A stretch of DNA of 64,000 bases from assembly GCF_008831285.2 (NCBI RefSeq), contig NC_045138.2, positions 3,326,143-3,390,142 on the forward strand, given 5' to 3'. Shown here in pieces: positions 11,536 to 27,440 of this stretch. Position 1 is the stretch's first letter, and each line of letters begins with the position of its first letter. The notes under the pieces were generated by a model, which was given only the letters and a program-made list of their open reading frames with translations, had not been told where the DNA came from and did not search any database. This stretch comes from Nymphaea colorata (lineage: Eukaryota > Streptophyta > Magnoliopsida > Nymphaeales > Nymphaeaceae). Position numbers and translations under genes: made by a program.

Positions 11536-12635
11536 TAGCTTCTTTTGTTCAGTAGTGATAGTGGTGGAGCTGGTCGAGCATTTCTAAGCTTCGGTTTAAA
11601 CATGTTCTCTGGTTGTGATAGAACTTGGAGGCGACATGTCCTTTCAGAAGACAACACCGATCAAGTTCACCATCTCAATGTTCCTGCAGTTGATGATGCC
11701 TATTAGCAAAGGCAAGCCTATCAAGATAACGCCGCAAGACTCAGACCTTTCAAGGAGGCAATGTTGTCTGTGGTTTCACGTGTTTCTGTTCCACAACACA
11801 AGTTAGCAGCCCCCTACTGCAGCCATCCTTACCGACAACATCGTATCCTGGCGATGATGGGAGTTGGTACACATCAGTTTTCATTCGTGTCTCATCCCCC
11901 CAATAATAATATGTGGCAGCAGAACTGCTTTTCTAATACAAATGAGTGCAGGAATGCTTGTCTATCACATACTCACCAATGTGAGATTCGAGTAATGAGG
12001 TGCATTTCTGTTATGCTCCGTTAATTTGGTGTGAATAACTAATTTTTATACTTCGACATTTACAGACAGTTTCTCTTTTTCTTTCAACATAGGGATCAAA
12101 GCAGTGCATCGAAACCTATCGGTCTTTGTACACCCATTGAACACTGCTTGAATGAATAGGTTCATCCACATAAGCAACATGACGGTGCAACCCCATCAAG
12201 GGTCCCTTCTGCCGATTGCCAAGATGAGCCAAGCACTGAGCAACAAAACAGTCAGGTTGATGACTCTCAACAGAGTCAAAGCATCGACACTAAGAAGGCT
12301 CATGCTGATGGCGTAGACTTGAACAGGACACCACCCCAGAAACCAAAGAGAAAGAAAGTAAGGTCGAAGGTGGTTAAGGAGAGCAAGCCTCGAGAAGTCC
12401 AAACAAGGAGTTGGCAAGCCAGAGTCAAGAAGTAACTCCTGTACACGGAAACACAAGTAGAGGGAAGCGCAAAGATGCTACCACCACCACCAACTTGGAT
12501 GTAGAGGAGCCCGTTTGTTTGCCCAATGCTGCTCACGTTGCTTCGTGCAGACGATCACTGAATTTTGATTCTAATGTTGAGGCATGTAATAATAAATTTG
12601 GATTCATAAGTCAACATGTTGTTGAAAGAGAAAGG

Positions 12636-13190
12636 CATGCCACAAAGTTCTACACAAGAAAGAGAAGATGACATTGCCTGCGGTCACCAAACTTCTTGAC
12701 TGCGAGAAACCTCATGGATGATATGCTCGTCAAAATACAAGTAAATGCAAAAAGAAGTCCAATGAAAGCGTCTATTCATGCTCATCACCATCAAACTTTC
12801 TTTGCAATTAACTACGGTTTCATGCCACAAAGTTCTACACAAGAAAGAGAAGATGACATTGCATGCGGTCCCCAAACTTCTTGACTGCGAGAAACCCCAG
12901 CGATGATATGCTCGTCAAAATACAGGTGAAGGCAAAAAGAAGTCCAAGGAAAGCGTCTATTCATGCTCATCACCCTCAAACTTTCTTTGCAATTAACAAT
13001 GATTTCATGCTACAAAGTTTTACACAAGAAAGAGAAGATGACATTGCCTGTGGCCCCCAAACTAGACAAGAAGTCCTACTCCTGGATAGTCTTGCTCAAA
13101 GATTAACCAAGAAGCCCAGAAGAAAAGGAATTTCTCACGCTGTGAAATTTGCATCTTGTACCACACCAGATAGGCTTGAAAATTGCACTC
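12636..13190 (+). repeat. Three tandem 185-bp units inside the glycosylase pseudogene
   Basis: Units begin at CATGCCACAAAG or CATGCTACAAAG at 12636, 12821 and 13006, exactly 185 bp apart. The first two are complete; the third diverges after about 60 bp, so its right limit is approximate. Units differ by few substitutions. Because 185 is not a multiple of three, each added unit shifts the frame. Confidence 0.9.
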
Positions 13191-13275
13191 ACCAAGGTCA
13201 AGAGTCTCATGTTGTGTTAAGTAGTAATCTTGTAAATAAACATGAAACCATACTTCAAAACACAATAATGCCTTA

Positions 13276-13280
13276 TTCTG
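13276..13280. other. Target site duplication, left copy
   Basis: TTCTG directly before the 5' LTR; the same five bases follow the 3' LTR at 18020-18024. Confidence 0.95.
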
Positions 13281-13874
13281 TGTTGCTCTCACTCCTGTTG
13301 TGGAGGAGCTCGTGGGAACGTGTGTAAGTGTGAGTGGGTGAAGGAGCTCGTGGGTACGTGAGTTCCATCGGTTCCAAATCATGGGTAGTTAAAGAAGAAT
13401 TGAGAAATTGGTGGGAGTGAAAAGTGGAGATGTGAGGAGAACTTGTGAATGTGTGTGCAGTTCCCAAGATCATGGGTGATGGAGAAAATGGTGAGAGACT
13501 TGAGGACTGAAATGGAAGAGATCATGGGAGTGCCCAGCGGTTACTAAGTTGAGGGTTGAAATGGAGGAGATCATGGAATGACCAACGGTTATTAGCGTGA
13601 GGATCAAGTTTTTGTTTTTCTATATATAGTTGTTAGAGAATGTTGAATGTAGTACGCCCAAAAGAAGAAAGAATTTTTTTTTCCTTAAACCTCTTCCCTC
13701 TACCCGTGAAGTCTCCTCTCGTTCTTTGCTCTCTCTCTCCCCTGTCGTGTACTCTCTGCCCTATCACACTCTGCATCCCTCTTCTTGGTGTGTTGCAGCC
13801 TACGATCACCTCTCCTCATTTTGCCATTACCAAAAGGGAGGTGATTGAGTGTGAATCAAGGGAGTACGCCAACA
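13281..13874 (+). repeat. 5' LTR of the copia element
   Basis: Starts TGTTGCTCTC, ends GCCAACA. A TATATATAG box at about 13621 is the likely promoter, followed by a CT-rich downstream part. Confidence 0.95.
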
Positions 13875-13876
13875 TT

Positions 13877-13892
13877 TGGTATCAAAGCTTCC
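13877..13892 (+). promoter_or_regulatory. Primer binding site
   Basis: TGGTATCAAAGC two bases after the 5' LTR matches, with one change, the TGGTATCAGAGC complement of the 3' end of initiator tRNA-Met used by most plant copia elements. Confidence 0.85.
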
Positions 13893-13926
13893 AAGTTGTA
13901 TGTCAAAGCTCCCTCTATTCAAGCTG

Positions 13927-14919
13927 ATGTCGATCATCACAGACGAGGCAACGCGGGAGATCCCCAGTGGGACGTTCCAGTATCCGCCGCTCACGGCGAC
14001 CAACTACACCAACTGGGTGATTAGGGTCCAGGCCATAATAGAAGATCAAGGCGTCTGGGAGGCAGTCGAGCCGACGGCCAGTGTGGCTGTCGACACGAGG
14101 AATGACAAGAAGGCGAGGTCGCATCTTCTCCAAGCCCTCCCAGAGGATCTCCTAATGCAAGTGGCAAAGAAGGTGACGACGAATGAGGTATGGGATTGCC
14201 TCAAGACGAGATCCGTCGGGGCAGATCACGTGAGGAATGCATGCTTGCAGACCTTGAAGAGTGACTTTGACGCCATGAGAATGCAGGAAGGAGAGACGTT
14301 GGATCAATATGGGGGCAGACTCACCAGGATGTCCGTCAAGTATGCCAACTTGGGGGGAACCCTGAGCGACGCTGCCCTGGTGAAGAAGCTGTTTGACACT
14401 GTTCCAAATCGGTTTCTCAGCATAATCGTCGGCATAGAGCAGTTTTGTGACCTTGACACAATGTTGTTTGAATAGGCCGTGGGATGACTCAAGACCTACG
14501 AAAAACGCTTGCATCCCCAAGCATTCAGTATCGGTGGCAACAGTGATGCTCAACTACTTCTCACTCAAGTCGAGTGGGAGGCACGACAGAAAAGAAGCGG
14601 TGGCGACCCATCATTGACCCGAAAGGAAAGGACTCACGGGGAAGGAGCGGTTCGCAGCCATGGTGGACGCGGATGCAGGAGAGGCGGACGCGGCGACTTC
14701 CCACTCAATGACAGAGCAGGTGGCTCTGGGGGTGGTGGTCATGACAAAAGCCACATCCGTTGCTTCAATTGCAATGAATTGGGGCATTACGCGAACCGAT
14801 GCAAGGCTCCCAAAAGGAAGGAGGAGGCACATCTCACACAAGCTGACGACACTGAACCAGCCCTACTGCTTGCAGAGTTGGAAGAAGTGGTGTCCGCAGC
14901 ACTTGAACCACTAGAATGA
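13927..14919 (+). pseudogene. copia gag with CCHC zinc knuckle, stop-interrupted
   Basis: From ATG 13927 the frame reads a capsid-like region typical of plant copia gag (UBN2-type): LTATNYTNWVIRVQAI, LLQALPEDLLMQVAKK, VWDCLKTR, LQTLKSDFDAMRMQEGE, KKLFDTVPNRF. Stops occur at 14473 and 14485; the same frame then continues with an Arg/Gly-rich stretch and a retroviral-type zinc knuckle CFNCNELGHYANRC (about 14761-14802), ending at the stop at 14917. Gag forms the particle that packages the element's RNA. With three stops only truncated products are possible. Confidence 0.88.
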
Positions 14920-15201
14920 CAAGATCGGCAGGATACCGTCCTACTGAATGAGGAGCAGGTATGGCCAGAACTGCACGGGACCGAACAATGCATCAAAACT
15001 ACCGATGTCTGGTACCTGGATAACGGCGCCAGCAACCACATGACCGGAGATAAGGTCAAGTTTCAGGAGTTGGACGAGGCAATCACCGGCAAGATCATGG
15101 GTAAGGGTTCAATTCTATTTAGAAGCAAAAATGATGATCAATGGCTGCTCTAAGAAATATATTATATTTCAAGGCTTCGCAGCAACATCGTGAGTCTTGG
15201 G
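14920..15201 (+). pseudogene. copia aspartic protease remnant
   Basis: Same frame as gag. WYLDNGASNHMTG around 15010-15048 is the active-site region of copia proteases (Asp followed by N/S/T-G-A). The rest is shortened: after GKGSILF a stop at 15151 interrupts, then SRLRSNIVSLG follows, where family members carry a longer stretch between. Catalytic Asp is kept but the domain is not intact. Confidence 0.75.
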
Positions 15202-15204
15202 TAA

Positions 15205-16185
15205 CTCACTGAGGCAGGCCACAAGGTGGTTATGGATGAGGACAAACTGGAGGTGTTCGTCAAAAATCCATGGCAGCTGATCATGAAGGTGAGACGCACG
15301 TCAAATCGTCTATATCGCATCGAGCTGCAGATTGCAAGGCCAGTGTGTCTCCTGGCAAACCTCGAGGATCTGTCATGTTTGTGGCATGCTCGTCTCGGCC
15401 ATGTCAACTTTCAAGCAATGAAGATGCTTATAAACAAGAAGATGGCAACCGGGGTGCCGCCGATCACTCATCCTGTTCAGTTATGTCGGGAGTGTTTGGT
15501 GGCAAAGCAGACGAGGCAGTCGTTCCCGTCGGTAGCCAACTATCGAGCGAAGGAGCCACTTGAACTCTTGCACGATGATCTTTGTGACTCGATCACGCCA
15601 CCCACCCCTGCCGGTAATAGCTATTTCTTACTAATCATTGATGACTTCACTCGTTGGATGTGGTTGTGCGTGATCAGAACAAAAGACCAGGCATGCTCGG
15701 CGTTTATGAGGATTAAGGCGCTGGCCAAGAACGCGTGCGGGCATCGCGTCAAGATGCTCCCGACCGATCGGGGAGGCGAGTTCCTCTCTCTCGAGTTCGC
15801 CAATGTGTGTGAACAGGCGAGCATTGCGCGACATTTCATTGCGCCATGCTCACCACAGCAAAACGGTGTGGTGGAGCGGAGGAACAGGATGGTGATGGCG
15901 ATGGCTAGGTCCCTCCTCAAGAGCATGAGCATGCTGGGAAGGTTTTGGGGGGAGGCGGTACGGGACGCGGTCTGCATGCTGGGAAGGTTTTGGGGGGAGG
16001 CGGTACGGGACGCGGTCTACATGCTGAACCGCTTGCCTATGAAGGCCATGGGCGAGCACATACCGTATGAAACTTGGAGTGGTAGGAAGCTGGATCTTGC
16101 ACATCTTCGATTGTTCGGTTGCACGGCGCATGCCATGGTGACGACGCCACACCTCAAGAAGCTTGATGATCATAGCCAGCCAATC
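15205..16185 (+). pseudogene. copia integrase (GAG-pre-integrase plus rve), C-terminally deleted
   Basis: LTEAGH then the pre-integrase zinc-binding pattern (LWHARLGHVNFQAMKML ... LCREC). The catalytic triad is visible: IIDDFTRW, LPTDRGGEF and QQNGVVERRNR. After the Glu a perfect in-frame 45-bp tandem duplication (15931-15975 and 15976-16020) repeats MLGRFWGEAVRDAV. The frame reaches KKLDDHSQP and then breaks into reverse transcriptase sequence, so the integrase C-terminus and the N-terminal part of reverse transcriptase are missing. Enzymatically this would join element cDNA to the host chromosome. Confidence 0.88.
15931..16020 (+). repeat. 45-bp tandem duplication in integrase
   Basis: Two consecutive 45-bp units; they differ only in the last codon (TGC against TAC). 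In frame, so it adds 15 residues that copia integrases normally carry once. Confidence 0.95.
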
Positions 16186-16190
16186 GTGGG

Positions 16191-17400
16191 TGGCAAGTCC
16201 ATCACCTTGACGTCAAATGAGCATTCCTCAATGGCGAACTTGAGGAGGAGGTCTATGTAGCCCAGCCAAAAGGTTTCACGGTGAAGAACAAGGAGCATAC
16301 GGTGCTCAAACTAAGCAAGGCATTGTACGATCTCTGACAAGCACCTCGTGCTTGGAACACGTGACTAGATCGAAGCCTGAAGCACCTTGGGTTCTTAAAG
16401 TACACACTGGAACAAGCCATGTATACGAGGGGAGAAGACCGCGTCGGCATCATCGTTGGAGTTTATGTTGATGATCTAATTGTAATAGGTGAGGATTCGG
16501 AAACAATCGCTACATTCAAGCAGCATATGATGGTTGAGTTCGAGATGAGCTACCTCGGCCTGCTCACCTATTACCTTGAGATTGAGGTGACACAAGGCGA
16601 AGAGGGTATCCGGATCAAGCAAACAGCATATGCCAAGAATGTGTTAATGCAATTTGGTATGCTTGATTGTAATCCCACAAAACTTCCCATGGAACCAAAG
16701 TCGCAGCTGCACAAGGTTCCCGAAGGACAGCTAGTGGATGCAACAGAGTATCGACGAGTCATCGGATGTCTGAGGTATCTTCTCCACACAAGACCAGATC
16801 TTTCGTATGCCGTCGGTGTAGCTAGTAGATTCATGGAGAAACCGACAGTGATGCACCACAAGGCAGTGAAGCATATTTTGTGATATTTAAAATGCACAAT
16901 CTACTTCGGTCTTGTATACACCAGAGGAAGGGGAGAAGAGGTGATTGTCGGGTTCACAGATAGTGACTTGGCGGGCGACGTCGATCGGAAAAGCACCGGA
17001 GGGCATTCTATGTAAATAAGAGCCTAGTCTCATGGAACTCGCAGAAGCAGAAGACCGTTGCTCTGTCTTCGTGCGAAGCTGAGTTCATGGTAGCAACTGC
17101 GGCAGCATGTCAGGCACTCTGGCTCAGAGGACTGCTGGTTGAGCTAGTTGGAAAAGAGCCGCAGGTGGTAAAGTTATATGTGGATAATAAGTCCACAATC
17201 GCATTAATAAAGAACCTAGTTTTTCATGGACGTAGCAAACACATTGACACAGTTCCATTTCATACGCGAATGTGTTGAAAGATGACAAATTATTGTGGAT
17301 TTTGTGCAAACAGATGAGCAACAAGTTGATCTGTTGATGAAGGCGTTGCCGGTGACAAGGTTGGCAACAATGCGACGCTTGCTAGGTGTTCGAGATCTCG
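16191..17400 (+). pseudogene. copia reverse transcriptase (C-terminal part) and RNase H
   Basis: A new frame starts with WQVHHLDVK, a stop at 16218, then AFLNGELEEEVYVAQP, the middle of copia RT. Further stops follow near 16335 and 16364. The polymerase site YVDD is intact at 16464-16475, followed by QTAYAKNVLMQFGM, VIGCLRYLLHTRPDLSYAV. RNase H blocks are FTDSDLAGDVDRKSTGG, SSCEAEFMVATAAACQALWL and VDNKSTIALIKN (from about 17191), in shifted frames. First half of RT is deleted. The region stops just before the polypurine tract. Confidence 0.88.
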
Positions 17401-17414
17401 AGCCACACCAGGAT

Positions 17415-17426
17415 TAGGGGGGAGAA
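17415..17426 (+). promoter_or_regulatory. Polypurine tract
   Basis: AGGGGGGAGAA directly before the 3' LTR; primes plus-strand DNA synthesis in LTR elements. Confidence 0.85.
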
Positions 17427-18019
17427 TGTTGCTCTAACTCTTGTTGTGGAGGAGCTCGTGGGAACGTGTGTAAGTGTGAGTGGGTGAAGGAGCTCGTGGG
17501 TACGTGAGTTCCATCGGTTCCAAATCATGGGTAGTTAAAGAAGAATTGAGAAATTGGTGGGAGTGAAAAGTGGAGACGTGAGGAGAACTTGTGAATGTGT
17601 GTGCGGTTCCCAAGATCATGGGTGACGGAAAAAATGGTGCGAGACTTGAGGGCTGAAATGGAGGAGATCATGGGAGTGACCAACGATTACTAAGTTGAGG
17701 GCTGAAATGGAGGAGATCATGGAATGACCAGCGGTTATTAGCGTGAGGATCAAGTTTTTGTTTTTCTATATATAGTTGTTAGAGAAAGTTGAATGTAGTA
17801 CGCCCAAAAGAAGAAATAATTTTTTTTCCTTAAACCTCTTCCCTCTACCCGTGAAGTCTCCACTCGTTCTTTGCTCTCTCTCTCCCCTGCCGTGTACTCT
17901 CTGCCTTGTCGCACTTTGCATCCCTCTCCTTGGTGTGTTGCAATCTACGGTCACCTCTCCTCATTTTGTCGTTACCAAAAGGAAGGTGACTGAGTGTGAA
18001 TCAAGGGAGTGTGCCAACA
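17427..18019 (+). repeat. 3' LTR of the copia element
   Basis: 593 bp, alignable over its whole length to 13281-13874, ending GCCAACA and followed by the target duplication TTCTG. Confidence 0.95.
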
Positions 18020-18024
18020 TTCTG
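18020..18024. other. Target site duplication, right copy
   Basis: TTCTG, identical to 13276-13280. Confidence 0.95.
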
Positions 18025-18257
18025 CAGCTGGAATGATTGTTCATTATGTTGTAACTTTTAAACCCTTGAGAAAGAGGTGCCCACGACCAGAAGTGGACCT
18101 GGATGAAGAAAGTATATCCCGTGGAAGCTTTTGATGGGAATTGAAAGTGCAGGAATAGATGGAACAGATGTCGATAAAGAGAGATGGTGGGGGGAGGAGA
18201 GAAGAGTATTTTGAGGACGAACAGATTCATTTATCGCTCGAATGCACTTCATACAAG

Positions 18258-19709
18258 GTATGAAACATAGCCACTCCTCCCTATCCATCTTTCGCTCCTC
18301 TTTGTCCATCTTTCATATAAATCTGCCACTCCTGAAAATCCATCCTCAGCTTGGTCCCTCAAAAGCTGCTATAGATGATTTTACGATGCTAGTACTCCCT
18401 TACATGGCAGGCCTTTTTGCACTGAATTACTGTACCAAGTGTACAGGAAGCTTCCTCATACTGCACCACACATCAAGTTGAATAAGCTGGTAAAGACTTA
18501 CGGATAATATCACAAACACAAACAAAATGTTGAAGTTTAGGTGATAAAAAAGATTAAACTTGTCCAATTGTTTTACGTGAATGTGCTCAGTATTTTAAGT
18601 TCTATAAAACAGCAATAAAATTAGTGACAGCTTTTAAGAAATCTCATTCAAGTGGACATTTGAGTGAGTGGAAGGTTTATCCCGACTCCCAAAATGAAGT
18701 CTCAAGGCTCTCTCTCTCTCTCTCTCTCTCTCTTGTTATTGTATCTAGGGGACTTCTTGTCATCAACCTTTGTTATGAATTCCTATTTTATCAGCTCTCT
18801 CTCTCTCTGTATATATAATCATTGGTAAAAATCATACCAAAATTTTTATAGAGTGAACATTTTAGGTGAGTGGAAGGCTTATCCTCATTCTTCAAAAGAA
18901 GTCCAATGCCCCTCAGTCCTCCTATCTCAAAGGTCCTAAGCTATGTTGGTAGTAACTATACAACTATCAACTTGAATGTTGTGCCCCACCACTTTAAGTT
19001 ATAAGAACATAGAACATAGTACCCATGGGAATCAAATTAAAAATCTGCTATTATCTAGCCCTTAACCTGACCAACAATGGACATTTACCATAAACTTATA
19101 TGTGTTTAACGGAAGAGCTATGAAAGTGAAAATTAACTCACGAAAACTTATAGACGTGAATCGGCTAATTAATTGGATGAAGTAGCTATGACGTTTAAAG
19201 TATCTTCTGAACTCAAATTATTGATGGTCATTTTTCATTTAGAGAACTACCTTTCGACAGAGAAAGTTTTCGGCCGCCTGATCCATTAAAATCACGAAAC
19301 AATTGTGAGGACTGCATCACAGGAAGAACTTCAGCTGAAGTAAACCCTTATTTAGCAGTCGTATGCAATGGTGAGGACTGCATCAGGAAAAAATAGGAAT
19401 GGAAACCGTTTTCTGAGATTATGGATAAAATATGAAGTCATAAGTAAGTTCTGCCCGAAACAAACGTTCCTCTCATAAAATCGTTCGTTTCCTGTTCCGC
19501 TGTTTCTTACATTCTTTAAGCTTTTGCTCATCTTGTTGCTTCTTTTTAGCGGAAAAGGTGGTTCCTGTCATTCGATTGTCTTTTTAGCTTTCTTTTTCGG
19601 TATTCAAGGAACAAAAAACCGGTCTTCTTTTTTAAAAACTAAAGAAATCAAGTATGGTTGCCTGATAATTGATCCGAAAGGGAGAGGGAAAGGGTGGAGA
19701 AGAAGAAGA
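18258..19709. other. Former intron of the pseudogene, then leader of the DUF2062 gene
   Basis: After the donor at 18257 no further glycosylase exon is recognisable. CT runs lie at 18710-18733 and 18795-18808. From about 19440 the sequence becomes the pyrimidine-rich probable promoter and 5' leader of the gene starting at 19710. Confidence 0.5.
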
Positions 19710-24259
<4,550 letters not shown>

Positions 24260-25588
24260 CACGCTTGTTTTTCTGTTTTAACTTTGACTTGTATATTACC
24301 TTTGTTGGCCAGCTCCTCTGTATATAACTGTAGCCTGGCAAATTGCATTGTTGAAATGCTGAAATCTGTTGACCGATTATTTGATTACTTAAAACTTCTC
24401 AGATTGATTTCTCTCTCTCTCTTTTTTTTTTTTTTTTTTTTTCCTTTTTGCTATGTTCCACGGACCTGTGCATGTGTATCGTGAAAGAGAGAAGTAGAGA
24501 TGCCAGTAATTTCGTGTGGAGGAGCTCCTCAGTATACATTGTAGAGAAAAGAGTCATCTTTTGAGAGTGGCTTTTGGTGACAAGTGTTGCTCTGGCCATC
24601 AAGCATTGTCAATGAATGACGTGAAGAAAGCTCTGTAACAGGATGGCGGAGTTGGGACTTGATCTTAAGCCGTTCACATTACCCTTTCATCACCTGCTAA
24701 GGCTTTTGCGAACGTCAGTCTTAAGGGGGTTACCCAGTTAGCCAGTAGAGCTGTTAACATTGTGATTTTGTCCTCTGTGTTAGTGTGGGGGACGATATTA
24801 TTAATTTTTTCAAAATGTTTCAAAAAATGGATTAGAGTATAAAATTCCCAGCTGTCTGGAAATGTTTCTCACTTTCGTCTGTTGTTTATGGGATACACTA
24901 TCAGGAAATCGTCTCTTTGTTTTTTTATTTCATCTGAACTCTCAAGTTAAATCTTTATTCTTTATTGTAATTTGCCCCATAACCTTCTAGTGATCATTAA
25001 AAAGGCTGAGTTGAATACACTGGATTCATTTCACATGTCTTTCTTAGTGTAAAACCTTATCAATCATGTACCCATTATTCAGTTGTACTTTTCCCATACT
25101 ACATACTGCTCATGACTATGCCAGAAGAGGCTTTGCTTATGTGAATATCTTCAAATTCACATGGCAACAGACACTTAAAACATCATATTGGTCTTCAAGG
25201 GATAAGTCATAAAATGGTTATTATGTGGGTTGGATCAAAGGCTCAAACTAGAAAGACAACTGGTATTCTCTAGAGGACAGAGCCGGATTCCACCATAGAT
25301 TTTGATCACCATCTGTTTTGCCCCATTAGTATGCCCACTTGTTATTTAAGATGGCAGCATCTCTGTTTATTAAGAAACCAATGTCCTATATAACAGAGCA
25401 AGAGTTTCATGCTTTGGTAGGCTATATCGGCCAACACGAACTTGTCCACCTGGTTGATTACTAAACATGAAAAGTAAAAAAAATCCACCCAGTTCGTTTT
25501 CAATCAAACTAATAAACATAAAGCAGAGAATTTCAAGAAACAGACCGCCGTTAAAATTTAGAAAGCACATTGGGTTCTAGATTATGCC

Positions 25589-25598
25589 TCTCTCTCTT

Positions 25599-25675
<77 letters not shown>
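25589..25675. repeat. Compound microsatellite (CT)n(TA)n
   Basis: CT-rich run followed by about 20 TA units. Confidence 0.95.
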
Positions 25676-25677
<2 letters not shown>

Positions 25678-27126
25678 TGCTTCCTTTGGATCTTTGCAGG
25701 AATCATGCCAAAATTTTGTGGGTGGGAGATCGATCGTTTGCTGCAACTTTATTGCGGGAATGAATTATTGGATTGGAAATGTTTAATAGAACTTCCAAAA
25801 CTTTCCTATATTATTGTTACTTTTCATGTCTGGTATGGCTGATTGAATAATAGAAAAATCAACGGTTCTTGTTGCCCAAGGATTTGTTGAAAGAAATATA
25901 ATAAGTTTAGTTTAAAAAATTAATTTGGTGGTACTCGTGGCCTATTGAATAAAATAAATAACACATTTACATGACTGAATTAGAGAGAGAGAGAGAGAGT
26001 AAGTCTACGTCAAGTTAAATTCTTTAGCGGCGAATAGTCGTCACTAACACCTTAAAAATTGTGTCCATCTCACAAGTCTGAGTCACAAGGACGGGGACAC
26101 TTCCAAGATTTTTTTAGCCTTCGATAAAATAAAATTTTAATGCGTCAGAGTTCTACTATTAAATTTTCATCGTTCACGAAAAATAATAAAAAAATGAGAA
26201 GGGAACGGAAGAACAGGCCCTTAGAAAAGCGTTCAATCTACGGAAAGAACACGCCCTTAGAGAAGCCAGAGAGATTATTAAAGTAAGAAACTTGAGAATC
26301 CCCAAATGCCAACATGAAGAATTATAAACCTAATTTAAGAGTGATCCTGAAGATAGAATAACATGTATTATAACTGAAAACGAGTTTCGATGAACAGTGG
26401 AAAAAAGTTGAATATGATCTAAATTGTAGTCATACTTTTCATGCATTCTTATTATTATCATCAAAACTTTAAATGGAAGCCTTTTAAGAAGTATTTGGCT
26501 GACACCCCAAAACCAATTATTGAATTTATTTCCAAAGCGCTATTTTGGCGGTACTAAAAATTGGTTTTGCTAAAACTCACTTGTGAAAATGTTTTGTTTT
26601 TTATCCCATTATCAGATACACAAAACAATTGTTCAAAGCTGATCAAATAAATTATAAAACCTTTTTTCTTACTGCATCATCCAAACGCTACCTTGGGGTT
26701 TTTTTGTTTTTTATGGGTTAAGAAACAAACTTCCAACCGACTGTGGAAAGAAGATCATAGTCCTTAAGCTTTTGAACCTTTTGAAAGCTATTTCAAGGTC
26801 CGCAGCAGGGGTGGAGGCAGGTGTCCATGAGAATCAGAAAAAATATTTATTTTTTATATTGACATTTTAAAACAATTTTTTTTCATTTACATATTAACGC
26901 CCCTTAAAAAATTGAAATTTATTGCAGGGGCCCTAACCCCGTAGACGTTCTTCAGAAGATTTAAAATTTATTACTAGTACCCCTTAAACAAAAATTTCTG
27001 GTTTATGTCTGCAATTAAGATATGAGTGAAACTAAGTCTTGTTCTCAAAGAATCGAATTTATATTCATGCATGCATGCCACAGGGCTCAATCCACTTTAA
27101 TACAACAGGTACACTTTCAATACCTT

Positions 27127-27440
27127 GGGCTAAGCCTGGGCATCTGGCCAGCCCGACACCCGAAGCCCAAGCTCGGCCCAACCATTCAAACCTGAGCCTG
27201 AGCCCGGCCTAGCCCGATTAAATAAAAAATATATTTTTAATATAAAATAATATATAAATGTAAGTAATCGTAATAAAATATTGTATTTATATATATAAAT
27301 TAATAAAATAAATTTAAAAATTATCGGACCCCATCGAGCCACCGATACCCTTTTTCGGGCCCAGACCCAAGTCGAGCCGGGTACTGGGTACCTACTGGTG
27401 GCCCAGCTTGGTGCCCAGCCTCATCCTGGGCTTATCTCTT
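27127..27440 (+). repeat. GC-armed, AT-cored dispersed repeat, copy 1
   Basis: Left arm rich in AGCCCGA/GCCCAAGC, an AT-only core of about 100 bp (27220-27325) ending TTAAAAATTATCGG, and a right arm TCGGGCCCAGACCCAAG. Non-coding. Confidence 0.65.

Larger units (their letters stand above)
13281..18019 (+). mobile_element. Ty1/copia LTR retrotransposon, complete ends, defective interior
   Basis: 4739 bp with two LTRs of 594 and 593 bp that start TGTTG and end CCAACA, a primer binding site, a polypurine tract and a perfect 5-bp target duplication. Order gag, protease, integrase, reverse transcriptase, RNase H is that of Ty1/copia. By eye the LTRs differ at about 30 positions plus one indel (about 5%), so the insertion is not recent. 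Gag, protease and integrase share one frame broken by stops at 14473, 14485, 14917, 15151 and 15202; the integrase-RT junction is a deletion. Not autonomous. Confidence 0.95.
12066..18257 (+). pseudogene. ROS1/DEMETER-like 5-methylcytosine DNA glycosylase pseudogene, split by a copia element
   Basis: Left part 12066-13280, right part 18025-18257; the copia element 13281-18019 plus one target-duplication copy lies between. Left part: an acceptor-like TACAG at 12061, then a mostly open frame to 12432 ending in the family's basic block DLNRTPPQKPKRKKVR SK. A frameshift leads to GKRKDA and CRRSLNFD (about 12546-12570), both matching ROS1-family blocks. Three 185-bp repeats follow, then one frame to the insertion point (MPYS). 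Right part continues VTFKPLRKRCPRPEVDLDEE, loses about 4 bases, then reads WKLLMG, GTDVDKERWWGEERRVF, a stop at 18212 where Arg is expected (CGA to TGA), and DSFIARMHFIQ up to a donor at 18257. These are the well-conserved blocks just before the glycosylase domain. The HhH-GPD domain and Fe-S cluster region are absent downstream. Functional relatives excise 5-methylcytosine and demethylate DNA; this copy cannot. Confidence 0.87.

Noticed and set aside
12636-13190. CRISPR-like array
   Set aside because: Three directly adjoining 185-bp repeats without spacers, in plant DNA.
14152-14553. Minus-strand frame across the gag region
   Set aside because: Antisense shadow of the copia gag frame, which has clear family motifs.
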